Source: Staphylococcus edaphicus (GTDB taxonomy: Bacteria > Bacillota > Bacilli > Staphylococcales > Staphylococcaceae). From it: DNA of 64,000 nucleotides. The notes under the pieces were generated by a model that was not told the DNA's origin, searched no databases, and saw only the letters and a program-made list of their open reading frames with translations. The stretch lies in contig NZ_MRZN01000001.1 of NCBI RefSeq assembly GCF_002614725.1, forward strand, positions 211,846 to 275,845. The letters are read 5' to 3'. Position 1 is the stretch's first letter, and the number at the start of each line of letters is the position of its first letter. Shown one piece after another: positions 20,136 to 28,678 of the stretch. The position numbers and the translations under genes were made by a program.

Positions 20136-21404
20136 ATGATGAATTACCTAGATAGCTTATATTGGATACACGAACGAACTAAATTTGGTATAAAACCAGG
20201 TGTCAAACGCATGGAGTGGATGCTAGAGCGTTTGAATAACCCACAATTTAATATAAATGGTATTCATGTAGGTGGTACAAATGGTAAAGGATCTACAGTT
20301 TCATATTTAAGATCGGCACTTGTTGATAACGGATATGAAGTGGGTACGTTCACTTCACCATTTATCGAAACCTTCAATGAACGCATTAGTTTAAATGGTA
20401 ATCCAATAAATGATGATGACATTGTTGCATTAGTTCAAAAAGTGAAACCTGTAAGTGAAGCATTAGAAATAGAAACAGAGCTTGGAACAGCTACTGAATT
20501 TGAAATTATAACAACGATGATGTTTTTATATTTTGGTGAGATTCACCCAGTAGATTTTGTAATAGTTGAAGCAGGATTAGGAATTAAAAATGATTCAACT
20601 AATGTATTTAAGCCAATATTGTCAATATTAACTAGTATTGGTTTAGATCATACGGATATTTTAGGCGATACTTACGTAGATATCGCAAAAGATAAAGGTG
20701 CAATCGTCAAACCTGAAACACCTGTTATTTACGCTGTAAAACATGAAGAAGCGCTTAAAGTTATCAGAGATTATGTTGAACAACAAAATGCTGAAGGCAT
20801 AGAATTAGAGCGTGATATCAGTATTATCTCAGAAGATGAAGAATTTACTTATCGATATAAAGACTATGAACTAGAGACCTTATTACTAAACATGGTTGGC
20901 GAGCATCAAAAAGAAAATGCAGCGTTAGCTATTACAGCTTTGATTGAATTAAATGAAGCCGGGATTGTTGATTTAGACTTCAATAAAATGATTGACGGCA
21001 TAGAATCAGTTAGTTGGACTGGTAGAATTGAACAAGTCAAAGAGCAGCCGTTAATGATTATTGATGGTGCGCATAATGTGGAAAGCGTAGAGGCATTGAT
21101 TAGTACAATGAAACATTATTATCATGTGGATAATATAGATATTTTATTTTCAGCAATTAAAGGTAAACCGATTAATGCTATGATTGATCAACTTAAGACG
21201 ATTGCTTCAACATTTTATATTACAGACTTTGATTTTCCAAAAGCATTAACAAAAGAAGAAATTTATGAAGATATGAAATATGATCAAAAAGCCCTTGTCG
21301 AAGATTATGTTAAATTTATCGAGTCTTACGATGGTAAAGGCTTAATAATCACTGGAAGTTTATATTTTATTAGTGAAGTAAAATCTAAAGTAGATTTCAA
21401 TTAA
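20136..21404 (+). CDS. folC: Folylpolyglutamate synthase / dihydrofolate synthase
   Basis: FolC adds glutamate to folates, keeping them in the cell. The 422-residue Mur-ligase-type protein has the ATP loop GTNGKGST at residues 47-54, a TSPFIETFNERI segment typical of FolC, and the DHTDILGDT motif in the central domain. It follows valS by 8 bases with AGGAGTC upstream of the ATG and is likely expressed through the valS T-box. A terminator lies about 200 bases downstream. Confidence 0.95.
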   Translation: MMNYLDSLYWIHERTKFGIKPGVKRMEWMLERLNNPQFNINGIHVGGTNGKGSTVSYLRSALVDNGYEVGTFTSPFIETFNERISLNGNPINDDDIVALVQKVKPVSEALEIETELGTATEFEIITTMMFLYFGEIHPVDFVIVEAGLGIKNDSTNVFKPILSILTSIGLDHTDILGDTYVDIAKDKGAIVKPETPVIYAVKHEEALKVIRDYVEQQNAEGIELERDISIISEDEEFTYRYKDYELETLLLNMVGEHQKENAALAITALIELNEAGIVDLDFNKMIDGIESVSWTGRIEQVKEQPLMIIDGAHNVESVEALISTMKHYYHVDNIDILFSAIKGKPINAMIDQLKTIASTFYITDFDFPKALTKEEIYEDMKYDQKALVEDYVKFIESYDGKGLIITGSLYFISEVKSKVDFN

Positions 21405-21797
21405 CAAGTGATTTTTAACATGGCAGTGATATAGAAGTCCATTTTCAAAGTGATTCGTAGTCTCCTGGTAGTTAAGAATGATTACGTAACAAGACAAAAG
21501 TAATATATGGGCTATAGTTGAATTATCCATAGCACAAGTGTTTACTTAAGATTTTGAAAGTTGAAGTGCTAATACTAGAACAAAAATATTTAATTTCATA
21601 AAATTTGACCGAGATAAATTGATGTCTCGGTCGTTTTTAAATATTTTGTGTTAGGACGATATGACGATTTAATGTTTACAAATAAGTAAAAAATATAAAA
21701 AGTAATTTAAATATAATACAAAGCAGTGGCATTCATTTTCTATTTAAATTTGTAATTGTATGATAATATTTAAAAAAAGGGGAGGTATAAGAATAAA
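21405..21797. other. Intergenic region with one terminator
   Basis: No open reading frame with a ribosome site is visible. The clear element is a hairpin at 21607-21632 (GACCGAGA/TCTCGGTC plus inner AT pairs) followed by GTTTTT, which would end the valS-folC transcript. The last 100 bases are very AT-rich and presumably hold the promoter of the next gene; TATGAT at 21760 is a weak -10 candidate. Confidence 0.7.
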
Positions 21798-22616
21798 ATG
21801 ACAGACAAGAAATTCCCAAAAGATGCAATGCGCGTTTTAAAAGAAACAAGCCGTACTTTTTATATTCCCATCACTTTTTTAGAAAAAGAGTTAAAGCATT
21901 CGGTAGCTTCTGCATACTTGATATTACGTGCGATAGATGAAATTGAAGATCATGAAGAATTAACAAATGAGATGAAATACGACATGTTATTGCAAATCAG
22001 TGATTTATTTAAGGAACAGTTTAATAATGACAAGTATTTGCAAATTTTAGCGCCAGTTAAAGATAAGATGCCCGAAGTAACGGTGCGTTTAAGTGAATGG
22101 ATTGATGCTTGTCCAAATAAGACAAGAACAATCGTAATGGACGCTTCAAGCGAAATGGCTTATGGTATGGCAAAATGGGCAAAAGCAAATTGGGACATTC
22201 ATACTGAAGCGGATTTAGATGATTATACATATTATGTTGCAGGACTTGTTGGTGTAATGCTTTCACAACTTTGGGAATTTTGTGCAGGTATAAAGACAGA
22301 TCGCGACTTAGCTATCGGATACGGTCGAGGATTACAGGCTGTAAATATTTTGCGCAATCAGCAAGAGGATTACGAAGAACGAGGTGTTAGTTTTGTTCCA
22401 GATGATTGGAGTAGGGATGATTTATTTAAATACGCTGAAAGCAATTTAGCTAAAGCTGATATATATATAAAAGACATAAATAAGAAATCTATCTTACTAT
22501 TCTGTCGTTTGCCATTAGCACTTGCACATAAATCGCTTAAAGCTATGAAAAATGGACGTGAAAAAATTTCACGATCTGAAGTCGAAGCAACAGTCGAAGA
22601 AATTCAAAAAGAGTAA
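21798..22616 (+). CDS. Squalene/phytoene synthase family protein (orphan)
   Basis: The 272-residue protein has family motifs in order: SRTF at 18-21, the first Asp motif RAIDEIED at 44-51 (D47 and D51), YYVAGLVGVMLSQLWEF at about 145-161, and GLQAVNILRNQQED at 178-191. It resembles squalene synthase more than staphyloxanthin CrtM. The second metal-binding motif, normally DxxED, reads N187-Q-Q-E-D191, so its first Asp is Asn. No desaturase or other carotenoid gene adjoins it. Members of this family condense prenyl diphosphates head-to-head; here the altered motif could mean a phosphatase or another partial reaction. GGGGAGGT lies 11 bases before the ATG. A terminator isolates it as a single gene. 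Confidence 0.8.
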   Translation: MTDKKFPKDAMRVLKETSRTFYIPITFLEKELKHSVASAYLILRAIDEIEDHEELTNEMKYDMLLQISDLFKEQFNNDKYLQILAPVKDKMPEVTVRLSEWIDACPNKTRTIVMDASSEMAYGMAKWAKANWDIHTEADLDDYTYYVAGLVGVMLSQLWEFCAGIKTDRDLAIGYGRGLQAVNILRNQQEDYEERGVSFVPDDWSRDDLFKYAESNLAKADIYIKDINKKSILLFCRLPLALAHKSLKAMKNGREKISRSEVEATVEEIQKE

Positions 22617-22653
22617 CTTCATTTTTTTGAAGAAAAATTTAATGATAATTATT

Positions 22654-22700
22654 AAAGGAACAGCAATCAAATTAGGAGATGATTGTTGTTCCTTTATATT
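22654..22700 (+). terminator. Terminator after the squalene-synthase-like gene
   Basis: AAAGGAACAGCAATC and GATTGTTGTTCCTTT form a long stem at 22654-22695, followed by ATATT. Confidence 0.75.
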
Positions 22701-22853
22701 AGATATAATAAAAGTGCTAAAACTTTAAACATTGGATAATAAATGCACCAAATATCAATTAAAATATTATTTTGTTATAATATTTTTTAAAGTTGTTAAA
22801 TTTATTATTAAGTAGCATTTAATGTGGTATGATTGAAAATAGGAGGTGCATTT

Positions 22854-23564
22854 GTGTTTCAACTATTATTAATTTGTCCTATCCTATTTAGTTTTTTATA
22901 TCAGTTAAGTTTTGTAAATAATCTAAATTTAACTTATTTTAAATTACAATCTCGTTGTGATTATTGCTATCAACGTCTTAAATTCAAGGAAATGGTTCCC
23001 GTTTTAAGCTTTTTATTACAAAAAGGCAAAACGAAATGTTGTCATCGTAAACTAAGTTATTGTTATTTAGTTGGTGAAATCCTCGCTATTTTTCCTGCAT
23101 TCTTCGCGCTTCAATACACACCAATGTTAACCATAGATTTCACCTCGTTTTTACTCATTTATTTATTTTTACTTGTTTTTGCACTTTATGATTTAGCTAC
23201 ATTAAGTATACCAATCCATCTTTTATTTATCTTTACGATTTGTATTTGTATTTTAGTACCAATGCATTTTATATCGTTTTTTACTATCAGTAGTTTACTT
23301 CATTTAATTTATTGGTTTTCCAACAAAGCAATTGGCTACGGCGATATTCTACTTTTTTCAATACTTTCTTTAGCGTTACCTTTTATAATTTTTAGTTATC
23401 TCTTTTTATTCACTTTCATCATTGGTGGTGGTTATGCACTATTACAATTAACATGCTTTAAAAATTCAAAACAAATTGTCCCACTTATTCCTTTTATTTT
23501 TTTAGCTTATAACCTCATAAATATATTACAACAATACACTTACTATGGAGGAATATTTATATGA
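22854..23564 (+). CDS. comC: Prepilin peptidase ComC, type A24
   Basis: ComC cleaves and N-methylates type IV pilin-like competence proteins at the membrane. I place the start at GTG 22854, with AGGAGGT 6 bases upstream, giving 236 residues. The cytoplasmic metal-binding region has CDYC but the second pair is KCC-H instead of CxxC. Catalytic aspartates are expected in [11 protein letters not shown] and in the GxGD motif (GYGDILLF). At least six hydrophobic segments follow. The end overlaps radC by 4 bases. This is the usual staphylococcal neighbour of radC. Confidence 0.88.
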   Translation: MFQLLLICPILFSFLYQLSFVNNLNLTYFKLQSRCDYCYQRLKFKEMVPVLSFLLQKGKTKCCHRKLSYCYLVGEILAIFPAFFALQYTPMLTIDFTSFLLIYLFLLVFALYDLATLSIPIHLLFIFTICICILVPMHFISFFTISSLLHLIYWFSNKAIGYGDILLFSILSLALPFIIFSYLFLFTFIIGGGYALLQLTCFKNSKQIVPLIPFIFLAYNLINILQQYTYYGGIFI

Positions 23565-24241
23565 AAATAAATGATCTTGCAAATTATCAAAAACCTAGAG
23601 AGCGCATGTTAAATTATGGCGCTTCACATCTATCTCATGCTGAATTATTGGCAATATTAATAAACACTGGGAGAAAGGGTTGCTCTAGTTTAGATATTGC
23701 GAATGAATTGTTAAAATCCATTGTAAATTTAAAAGAGTTAAAAAACTTATCTATAAATGATTTAAAAAAGATTAAAGGTGTAGGACTATATAAAGCGCTT
23801 ATTTTAAAAGCGGCATTTGAATTAGGTGAACGAATGCATTCTGGAAGTATAGACGATAAAATTCAAATCAATAGCCCGAAAGATGTCGCGGAGTTTATGA
23901 TGGGTAAAATGGAACATTTGACACAAGAAAAATTTATAGCTTTGTTTTTAAATTCAAAGAATGTAATTATTAAACAAAAAACGATTTTTATCGGAACACT
24001 GAATAGTTCAATTGTGCACCCACGCGAAATTTTTTGTGAAGCAGTTAAATGTGCAAGTAACGCGATTATCGTGCTTCATAATCATCCCTCAGGTGATACA
24101 ACACCTTCAAAAGAAGATGTGAAAACGACGGATAGATTACGAGAATGTGGTGACATTTTAGGCATACAACTATTAGACCATATAATTATAGGTGATCACA
24201 CGTATTTAAGTATGGTTGAGGAAGGTTACTTTGATATATAA
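23561..24241 (+). CDS. radC: RadC family protein (JAB/MPN domain)
   Basis: The 226-residue protein has an N-terminal helix-hairpin-helix ([12 protein letters not shown]) and a C-terminal JAMM metal motif: H173-N-H175 followed by D186 in [14 protein letters not shown]. The fold suggests a metalloprotease or nuclease-like enzyme. The old link to DNA repair is not well supported, so the gene name is traditional only. Its ATG overlaps the comC stop (ATGA), implying coupled translation. Confidence 0.93.
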   Translation: MKINDLANYQKPRERMLNYGASHLSHAELLAILINTGRKGCSSLDIANELLKSIVNLKELKNLSINDLKKIKGVGLYKALILKAAFELGERMHSGSIDDKIQINSPKDVAEFMMGKMEHLTQEKFIALFLNSKNVIIKQKTIFIGTLNSSIVHPREIFCEAVKCASNAIIVLHNHPSGDTTPSKEDVKTTDRLRECGDILGIQLLDHIIIGDHTYLSMVEEGYFDI

Positions 24242-24304
24242 TTTGACTTTCTGTAATTTGTAAGATGAGGTATAATCAAATAGTTGATTAGGGAGGTTGA
24301 TCAT

Positions 24305-24586
24305 TTGGGTACTATACTTTTAATTGGTTTATTGATACCAGTTGTATACTTAATGCAATTGACAAAAAAGAAAGAAGCTATTAATGTAAAATATACTAGA
24401 AACACAGTTGGCATATCTATAATTAGTGTAGTAGTAACTACGATTATTTTTATACTATTGAACCATACAAATATACCGATATGGGGTACTATGATTAGTG
24501 CAATAATTGTAGCAGTTGTGTGGGCATTATTACTAAGTGGCTGTTACTATATTTATCAAATACTTTCTAATAATGTGAAAAAATAA
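24305..24586 (+). CDS. Small membrane protein, unknown function
   Basis: The ORF codes for 93 residues starting at TTG 24305, chosen because GGGAGGT lies 7 bases upstream; the in-frame TTG at 24284 has no such site. Three hydrophobic segments are visible (TILLIGLLIPVVYLM, VGISIISVVVTTIIFILL, TMISAIIVAVVWALLLSG), with a KKKEA loop between the first and second. TATAAT at 24271-24276 suggests its own promoter. I do not recognise a family. Confidence 0.6.
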   Translation: MGTILLIGLLIPVVYLMQLTKKKEAINVKYTRNTVGISIISVVVTTIIFILLNHTNIPIWGTMISAIIVAVVWALLLSGCYYIYQILSNNVKK

Positions 24587-24587
24587 T

Positions 24588-24622
24588 GCGCTCAATGACC
24601 TAGTCATTAAGCGCTAAATTTT
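24588..24622. terminator. Convergent terminator
   Basis: GCGCTCAATGAC and GTCATTAAGCGC form a hairpin at 24588-24614 between two converging small genes. TTTTAATTT follows on the + strand. Confidence 0.65.
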
Positions 24623-24800
24623 AATTTATGAAGTTGAAATAATAATTAAAATAATCCATTAGCCAAAGGATTCCTTGATATCCTAAGTAGATACATAATA
24701 CAATAATTCCAACATATATTAAAAATCTTAATATAGATAAGCCTACTCTAAATAATAATATGACCAAGAGGGCAAGCAGGATTATAGATAAAATACTCAT
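24621..24800 (-). CDS. Tiny two-helix membrane protein
   Basis: On the reverse strand, AAAGGGAGTGAACATAGA precedes an ATG at 24800, giving 59 residues (MSILSIILLALLVILLF...). The protein is almost wholly hydrophobic, with two segments split by RVGLSILRF and an aromatic tail (DYFNYYFNFIN). The longer in-frame extension to 24854 lacks a ribosome site and crosses polar sequence, so I reject it. No family recognised. A small phage-shock-like or toxin-like membrane peptide is possible but unsupported. Confidence 0.5.
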   Translation of the reverse strand: MSILSIILLALLVILLFRVGLSILRFLIYVGIIVLCIYLGYQGILWLMDYFNYYFNFIN

Positions 24801-24948
24801 TCTATGTTCACTCCCTTTGTTTCCAATTTTACTATGAAATGAATAATTGTGCATCAGTCTATAGTGGAATTTTAAATACTGCTACAGACTGATGTTTTTT
24901 CATAGACATAATATTATAATTTAATATGACTTAATAGGAGGATGGTTC

Positions 24949-25407
24949 ATGCGTTTTATATTTAGTGTCATTAAAAATATTATAGCAATTATAGCAATAG
25001 TGTTTATTGTATTCTTCGCGCTCAAATATGCACCATTTTTAAAAGACCAACAATGGAACCCAGTAAGTAACGATGAACCTTCTGTTAATCATACGCAAAC
25101 AAAAGAAGATTTGGCTGGAGGACAGCGTTATACAGTTGAAGATAACGATATTTTGAACAATGTGCCTCTGAGCCAAACAAAAAATGTTTTTAATTGGATA
25201 GATAAAAAGGAATTTATGTCTGTCTCAGGTATAACTAGAATGGGTTATAGTGATAACTATTTAGCTGGACAGCGTGGGGATGAATTTATTATTTATAAAT
25301 TTGGTTCTGATTCAATTAGAGTTTATAGAACTGAAATAGAGATGGAGCAAGATTTAAATCAACTTGGTGAACATATTGAGCTTCTACCGCCTTCAAGTTA
25401 CGAGTAA
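24949..25407 (+). CDS. Membrane-anchored protein of unknown function (DUF4930-like)
   Basis: The 152-residue protein has one N-terminal membrane anchor (residues 2-28) with a positively charged start, then a soluble, probably extracellular, domain rich in acidic and polar residues. The ending includes YKFGSDSIRVYRTEIEMEQDL. AGGAGGA precedes the ATG. I recall this as a conserved staphylococcal protein encoded near mreC and tentatively match DUF4930. The role is unknown; the location next to mreCD may hint at cell envelope work. Confidence 0.65.
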   Translation: MRFIFSVIKNIIAIIAIVFIVFFALKYAPFLKDQQWNPVSNDEPSVNHTQTKEDLAGGQRYTVEDNDILNNVPLSQTKNVFNWIDKKEFMSVSGITRMGYSDNYLAGQRGDEFIIYKFGSDSIRVYRTEIEMEQDLNQLGEHIELLPPSSYE

Positions 25408-25477
25408 GAGGTTTGAATTCTAAGCCAAAATGCGTTAGCCTTAAATAAGTAAAAACGTTAAAGGTTGGTGTCTAATT

Positions 25478-25633
25478 ATGAGTGAACAGTCTAATGATAA
25501 AAAAGTGGATGAGCAAGCTAAAGCACAGAATCTTTTTGCACGTTGGCGGAAAGAAGAAACGTTATATAAAGAAGATGAAAAAGAAGAACAAAAAGCTGCT
25601 AATACAGATAATTCAGAAGAAGAAAAAAAATAG
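25478..25633 (+). CDS. Small hydrophilic acidic protein
   Basis: A 51-codon gene encodes MSEQSNDKKVDEQAKAQNLF followed by ARWRKEETLYKEDEKEEQ and an acidic tail. It has no hydrophobic segment. An AAGGTTGG sequence is a modest ribosome site and a strong terminator follows 22 bases after the stop. It starts 70 bases after the preceding gene, so they may be co-transcribed. I do not recognise a named family; it resembles short conserved staphylococcal hypotheticals. Confidence 0.6.
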   Translation: MSEQSNDKKVDEQAKAQNLFARWRKEETLYKEDEKEEQKAANTDNSEEEKK

Positions 25634-25654
25634 TATACCTTTAATAAATATGAG

Positions 25655-25688
25655 AGACTGGAACATAAATGTTTCAGTCTTTTTTTGT
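25655..25688 (+). terminator. Terminator
   Basis: AGACTGGAACAT and ATGTTTCAGTCT pair (with one G-T) and are followed by seven T residues. Confidence 0.88.
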
Positions 25689-26135
25689 GAACGCATTTTG
25701 GTTAAGTAGTTGTATGATTATTTTGCGTCAGCAATTAGCGATTATTATGTCAATTAGGTACCATGTTCATAAAGTTATATGAGGTAATTTCATTATCAGA
25801 CGATGGTAATTGTTTATTTTAAGTTCAGTGAGAACTATAATGAAAGATGAGTTACATAAAAACAAATGTCATTTAAAGATAATAGTTATTGAATAACTTT
25901 ATTCTTGTGAAATAGATCATTTTAATACACGAATGACATTAAAAATTGCTATAATACATAGGATTGTTATTATAAATTAATGTAAGAAGTAATATGTTTT
26001 TTCATTGTATATTTAATCTACGTGTATTGAAAAGAACTAATTTATAAATTATTAAGGTTCGCGCTTTATTTCAAACTACTAGTAATATAAAATGATAAAA
26101 GAACATAAAATAGTCGGGTAATAGAGGTGTTTAGG
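25689..26135. other. AT-rich intergenic region upstream of mreC
   Basis: About 450 bases hold no convincing coding sequence. The one promoter-like element is an extended -10, TGCTATAAT at 25947-25955, with no good -35. A transcript from it would have a leader of about 175 bases before mreC. I see no clear riboswitch or repeat here. Confidence 0.5.
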
Positions 26136-26978
26136 TTGTCAAAGTTTTTTAAAAACAACAAATTGATTGTTATGTTATGTGCAATCATTGTGTTTATCGC
26201 CTTAATTGGTGTATCCTTACGCTCACAATCACAGTCACCAGTGGAGCAATATGTAGGGGATTCAGTGGCTTTTGGACAAAAAGCAATTAGTTATCCTGTT
26301 CAGTTTGTGACAGGATCAATTAACAATCTATTTTCAAATGATGGTTCAACAGAACAATCGAAAAAGGTGAAGAAATTAGAAGCTGAAAATGAACGATTAG
26401 AAGTTGAAAATAAGAAGTATAAAAAAGAATTGGATATTGAAGACATTTCTCAATTCGAGCCTATCTCTAGCACTGTATTATCTAGAAATCCTGACCAGTG
26501 GATGAACACGTTAGTAATAAACCAAGGTTCAAAAGATGGTATTCAAAATAACATGGCTGTCATGACTTCAGAAGGTTTAGTTGGCCGAATTTCTAAAGTC
26601 AATCAGTTTTCATCACAAGTTGACCTTATTTCTACAAATACACGTGCAAATCGCTTATCAGTAAATATTCAACATGATAGTAAAAATGTCTTTGGATTAA
26701 TTGACCATTATGATTCTAAAAATGAAGAATTAGTAATTACCGATATTAACAACAAAGATAGTATTAAAAAAGGAGATAAAGTTGTTACGAGCGGATTAGC
26801 AGATCAACTACCTAGCAGTATATACATAGGAGAAGTTTCTAAAGTTGAAAATGATGAATATGGCTTATCGAAAGAAGTTAGAGTTAGAACAGCAGCCAAC
26901 TTATCTGACTTAAATCATGTATATGTAGCTAAAAGAGATCCTAAGTCGATACCTGATAACGAAAGTGGGGATAATTAA
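26136..26978 (+). CDS. mreC: Rod shape-determining protein MreC
   Basis: MreC is a membrane-anchored scaffold of the cell-wall machinery; cocci keep it although they lack MreB. I choose TTG 26136 because AGAGGTG lies 6 bases upstream; this gives 280 residues. A cytoplasmic stub and membrane helix (about residues 10-28) precede a coiled coil (KKVKKLEAENERLEVENKK, about 72-95) and the beta-barrel domain (INQGSKDGIQNNMAVMTSEG). Its stop shares one base with the mreD start. Confidence 0.94.
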   Translation: MSKFFKNNKLIVMLCAIIVFIALIGVSLRSQSQSPVEQYVGDSVAFGQKAISYPVQFVTGSINNLFSNDGSTEQSKKVKKLEAENERLEVENKKYKKELDIEDISQFEPISSTVLSRNPDQWMNTLVINQGSKDGIQNNMAVMTSEGLVGRISKVNQFSSQVDLISTNTRANRLSVNIQHDSKNVFGLIDHYDSKNEELVITDINNKDSIKKGDKVVTSGLADQLPSSIYIGEVSKVENDEYGLSKEVRVRTAANLSDLNHVYVAKRDPKSIPDNESGDN

Positions 26979-27502
26979 TGCGTGCGTTATACTATTTTCT
27001 TATCGGTATTGTTTTATTTTATATTGATACTGCGATTGGTTTAGTCATCCCAATGCAGATAGGGGATAAGAGCATCATTTTTGTCCCACATTTGACACTT
27101 ATGTATTTAATGTTGATATGTGTATACAGAAGTTTTGGTGTAGCAATGGTTTTAGCTACAGTATTGGGCCTGGCCACAGATTTATATTATGGTAGTTTTT
27201 ATGGTTTGTATTTATTTGGTTACATTTTATTTGTTGTAATTATGGATTTTTTCTTTAAAGTATTTTATAGAGATAGTGCAATGCTATTTCTCGCGGTATT
27301 GTTAATTACTTTATTATTAGAAATATACATCGCTGTTATATATAGCATATTGGGATTAATTTCGTTTGATTTCCTCGATTTTATAATTTTCAGGTTATTA
27401 CCTACATTTATATTGAATTTTATATTGTTAATATTACTGTACCCAATTATTACGAAATTCTTTAGAAAAGTACAAATGAAGATTGACAGTAAGAAATCGT
27501 AA
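26978..27502 (+). CDS. mreD: Rod shape-determining protein MreD
   Basis: The 174-residue integral membrane protein has five or six hydrophobic segments and the family hallmark of few charged residues. It is identified mainly by its overlap with mreC and by the GLATDLYYGSFYGLYLFGYIL segment near residues 64-84. It likely partners MreC in the septal or peripheral wall complex. Confidence 0.92.
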   Translation: MRALYYFLIGIVLFYIDTAIGLVIPMQIGDKSIIFVPHLTLMYLMLICVYRSFGVAMVLATVLGLATDLYYGSFYGLYLFGYILFVVIMDFFFKVFYRDSAMLFLAVLLITLLLEIYIAVIYSILGLISFDFLDFIIFRLLPTFILNFILLILLYPIITKFFRKVQMKIDSKKS

Positions 27503-27509
27503 TGCTAAA

Positions 27510-27605
27510 ATGCAGTAGTTGAGTAGTTTTTAGCTACATACAACCGCTCGGATTCAGGTTAAAGTACATGTATGTCACCTGAATTTGGCGTGACTTAAAT
27601 TATTA
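27510..27605 (+). promoter_or_regulatory. L21-type ribosomal leader
   Basis: The region between mreD and rplU can form paired elements (TTCAGGTTAAAGTACATG with ATGTCACCTGAA, about 27551-27584) and ends in AGGAGGTG. This position and form match the conserved L21 leader of Firmicutes, thought to regulate rplU-prp-rpmA. I matched it by memory of position and hairpin, without an alignment. Confidence 0.65.
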
Positions 27606-27618
27606 GGAGGTGCAAAGT

Positions 27619-27927
27619 ATGTTTGCTATTATTGAAACAGGTGGAAAACAAGTTAAAGTTGAAGAAGGCCAAGAAATATTCGTAGAGAAATTAGATGTTA
27701 ACGAAGGCGATTCTTTCACTTTTGACAAAGTATTATTTGTAGGTGGAGACGCAGTTAAAGTTGGTGCGCCAACAGTTGAAGGTGCTACTGTTACTGCTAC
27801 TGTTAAAAAACAAGGACGCGGTAAAAAAATTACTGTATTCACTTACAAACGTCGTAAAGACTCAAAACGTAAAAAAGGTCATCGTCAACCTTATACAAAA
27901 TTAACAATCGACAAAATCAACGCATAA
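27619..27927 (+). CDS. rplU: 50S ribosomal protein L21
   Basis: The 102-residue protein begins [18 protein letters not shown] and contains [20 protein letters not shown], the L21 signature. The ATG at 27619 is preferred over the upstream in-frame GTG at 27610, which lies inside the AGGAGGTG ribosome site. It is the first gene of the conserved rplU-prp-rpmA group. Confidence 0.98.
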   Translation: MFAIIETGGKQVKVEEGQEIFVEKLDVNEGDSFTFDKVLFVGGDAVKVGAPTVEGATVTATVKKQGRGKKITVFTYKRRKDSKRKKGHRQPYTKLTIDKINA

Positions 27928-27929
27928 TT

Positions 27930-28250
27930 ATGATTACTGTTGATGTTACATTGAACGATGCCGGTCAAGTAACTGATGTTATCATGGATGGCCATGCAGA
28001 ACATGGCGAGTATGGACATGATGTAGTTTGTGCAGGTGCATCCGCAGTTCTTTTCGGAAGTGTTAATGCTATAATGGGATTAACAAGTGAGAAACCCGAC
28101 ATTGATTACAATGATGACGGTGGACATTTCCACGTTAGAAGTGTAGACACTACAAATGAAAAAGCGCAATTAATTCTTCAAGCAATGTTAGTATCATTGC
28201 AAACGATTGAAGAAGAATATAAAGAAAATATTAGACTAAATTATAAGTGA
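27930..28250 (+). CDS. prp: Ribosomal-processing cysteine protease Prp
   Basis: Prp removes the N-terminal extension of ribosomal protein L27. The 106-residue protein has the catalytic pair H22 and C34 in GHAEHGEYGHDVVCAGASAV. It lies between rplU and rpmA as in all bacteria with extended L27. The start is two bases after the rplU stop with no strong ribosome site, so translation is probably coupled to rplU. Older annotation calls it YsxB. Confidence 0.95.
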   Translation: MITVDVTLNDAGQVTDVIMDGHAEHGEYGHDVVCAGASAVLFGSVNAIMGLTSEKPDIDYNDDGGHFHVRSVDTTNEKAQLILQAMLVSLQTIEEEYKENIRLNYK

Positions 28251-28262
28251 GGTGCAATCATA

Positions 28263-28547
28263 ATGTTAAAATTAAACTTACAATTTTTCTCATCTAAAAA
28301 AGGACTTGGTTCTACAAAAAACGGGCGTGACTCAGAATCAAAACGTTTAGGAGCTAAACGTGCTGATGGTCAATACGTAACAGGCGGTTCTATTTTATTC
28401 CGTCAACGCGGTACTAAAATTTATCCTGGTGAAAATGTAGGTCGTGGTGGCGACGATACATTATTCGCTAAAATCGACGGCGTTGTTAAATTTGAGCGCA
28501 AAGGTCGCGACAAAAAACAAGTTTCTGTTTATGCAGCAGCTGAGTAA
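28263..28547 (+). CDS. rpmA: 50S ribosomal protein L27 with cleavable N-terminal extension
   Basis: The 94-residue precursor starts [14 protein letters not shown]. In S. aureus, Prp cuts after the second F (residue 9) to expose the mature N-terminus near the peptidyl-transferase centre. The LNLQFF recognition motif is intact here. The first mature residue is Ser, where I recall Ala in S. aureus. The core ([19 protein letters not shown]) is typical L27. GAGGTG precedes the ATG. Confidence 0.97.
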   Translation: MLKLNLQFFSSKKGLGSTKNGRDSESKRLGAKRADGQYVTGGSILFRQRGTKIYPGENVGRGGDDTLFAKIDGVVKFERKGRDKKQVSVYAAAE

Positions 28548-28561
28548 TTTTTGTCATTGTT

Positions 28562-28598
28562 AACACCAGAAGTGATCACTTCTGGTGTTTATTTTTTG
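28562..28598 (+). terminator. Terminator of rplU-prp-rpmA
   Basis: AACACCAGAAGTGA and TCACTTCTGGTGTT form a perfect 28-base palindrome followed by TATTTTTTGT. Confidence 0.93.
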
Positions 28599-28678
28599 TC
28601 TTTATTTTCTAGTTAACGAGATAATGCTATAATAAACAAGATATGAAAGTTTAAAAATTGAAAAAAAGAGGTGAAATC

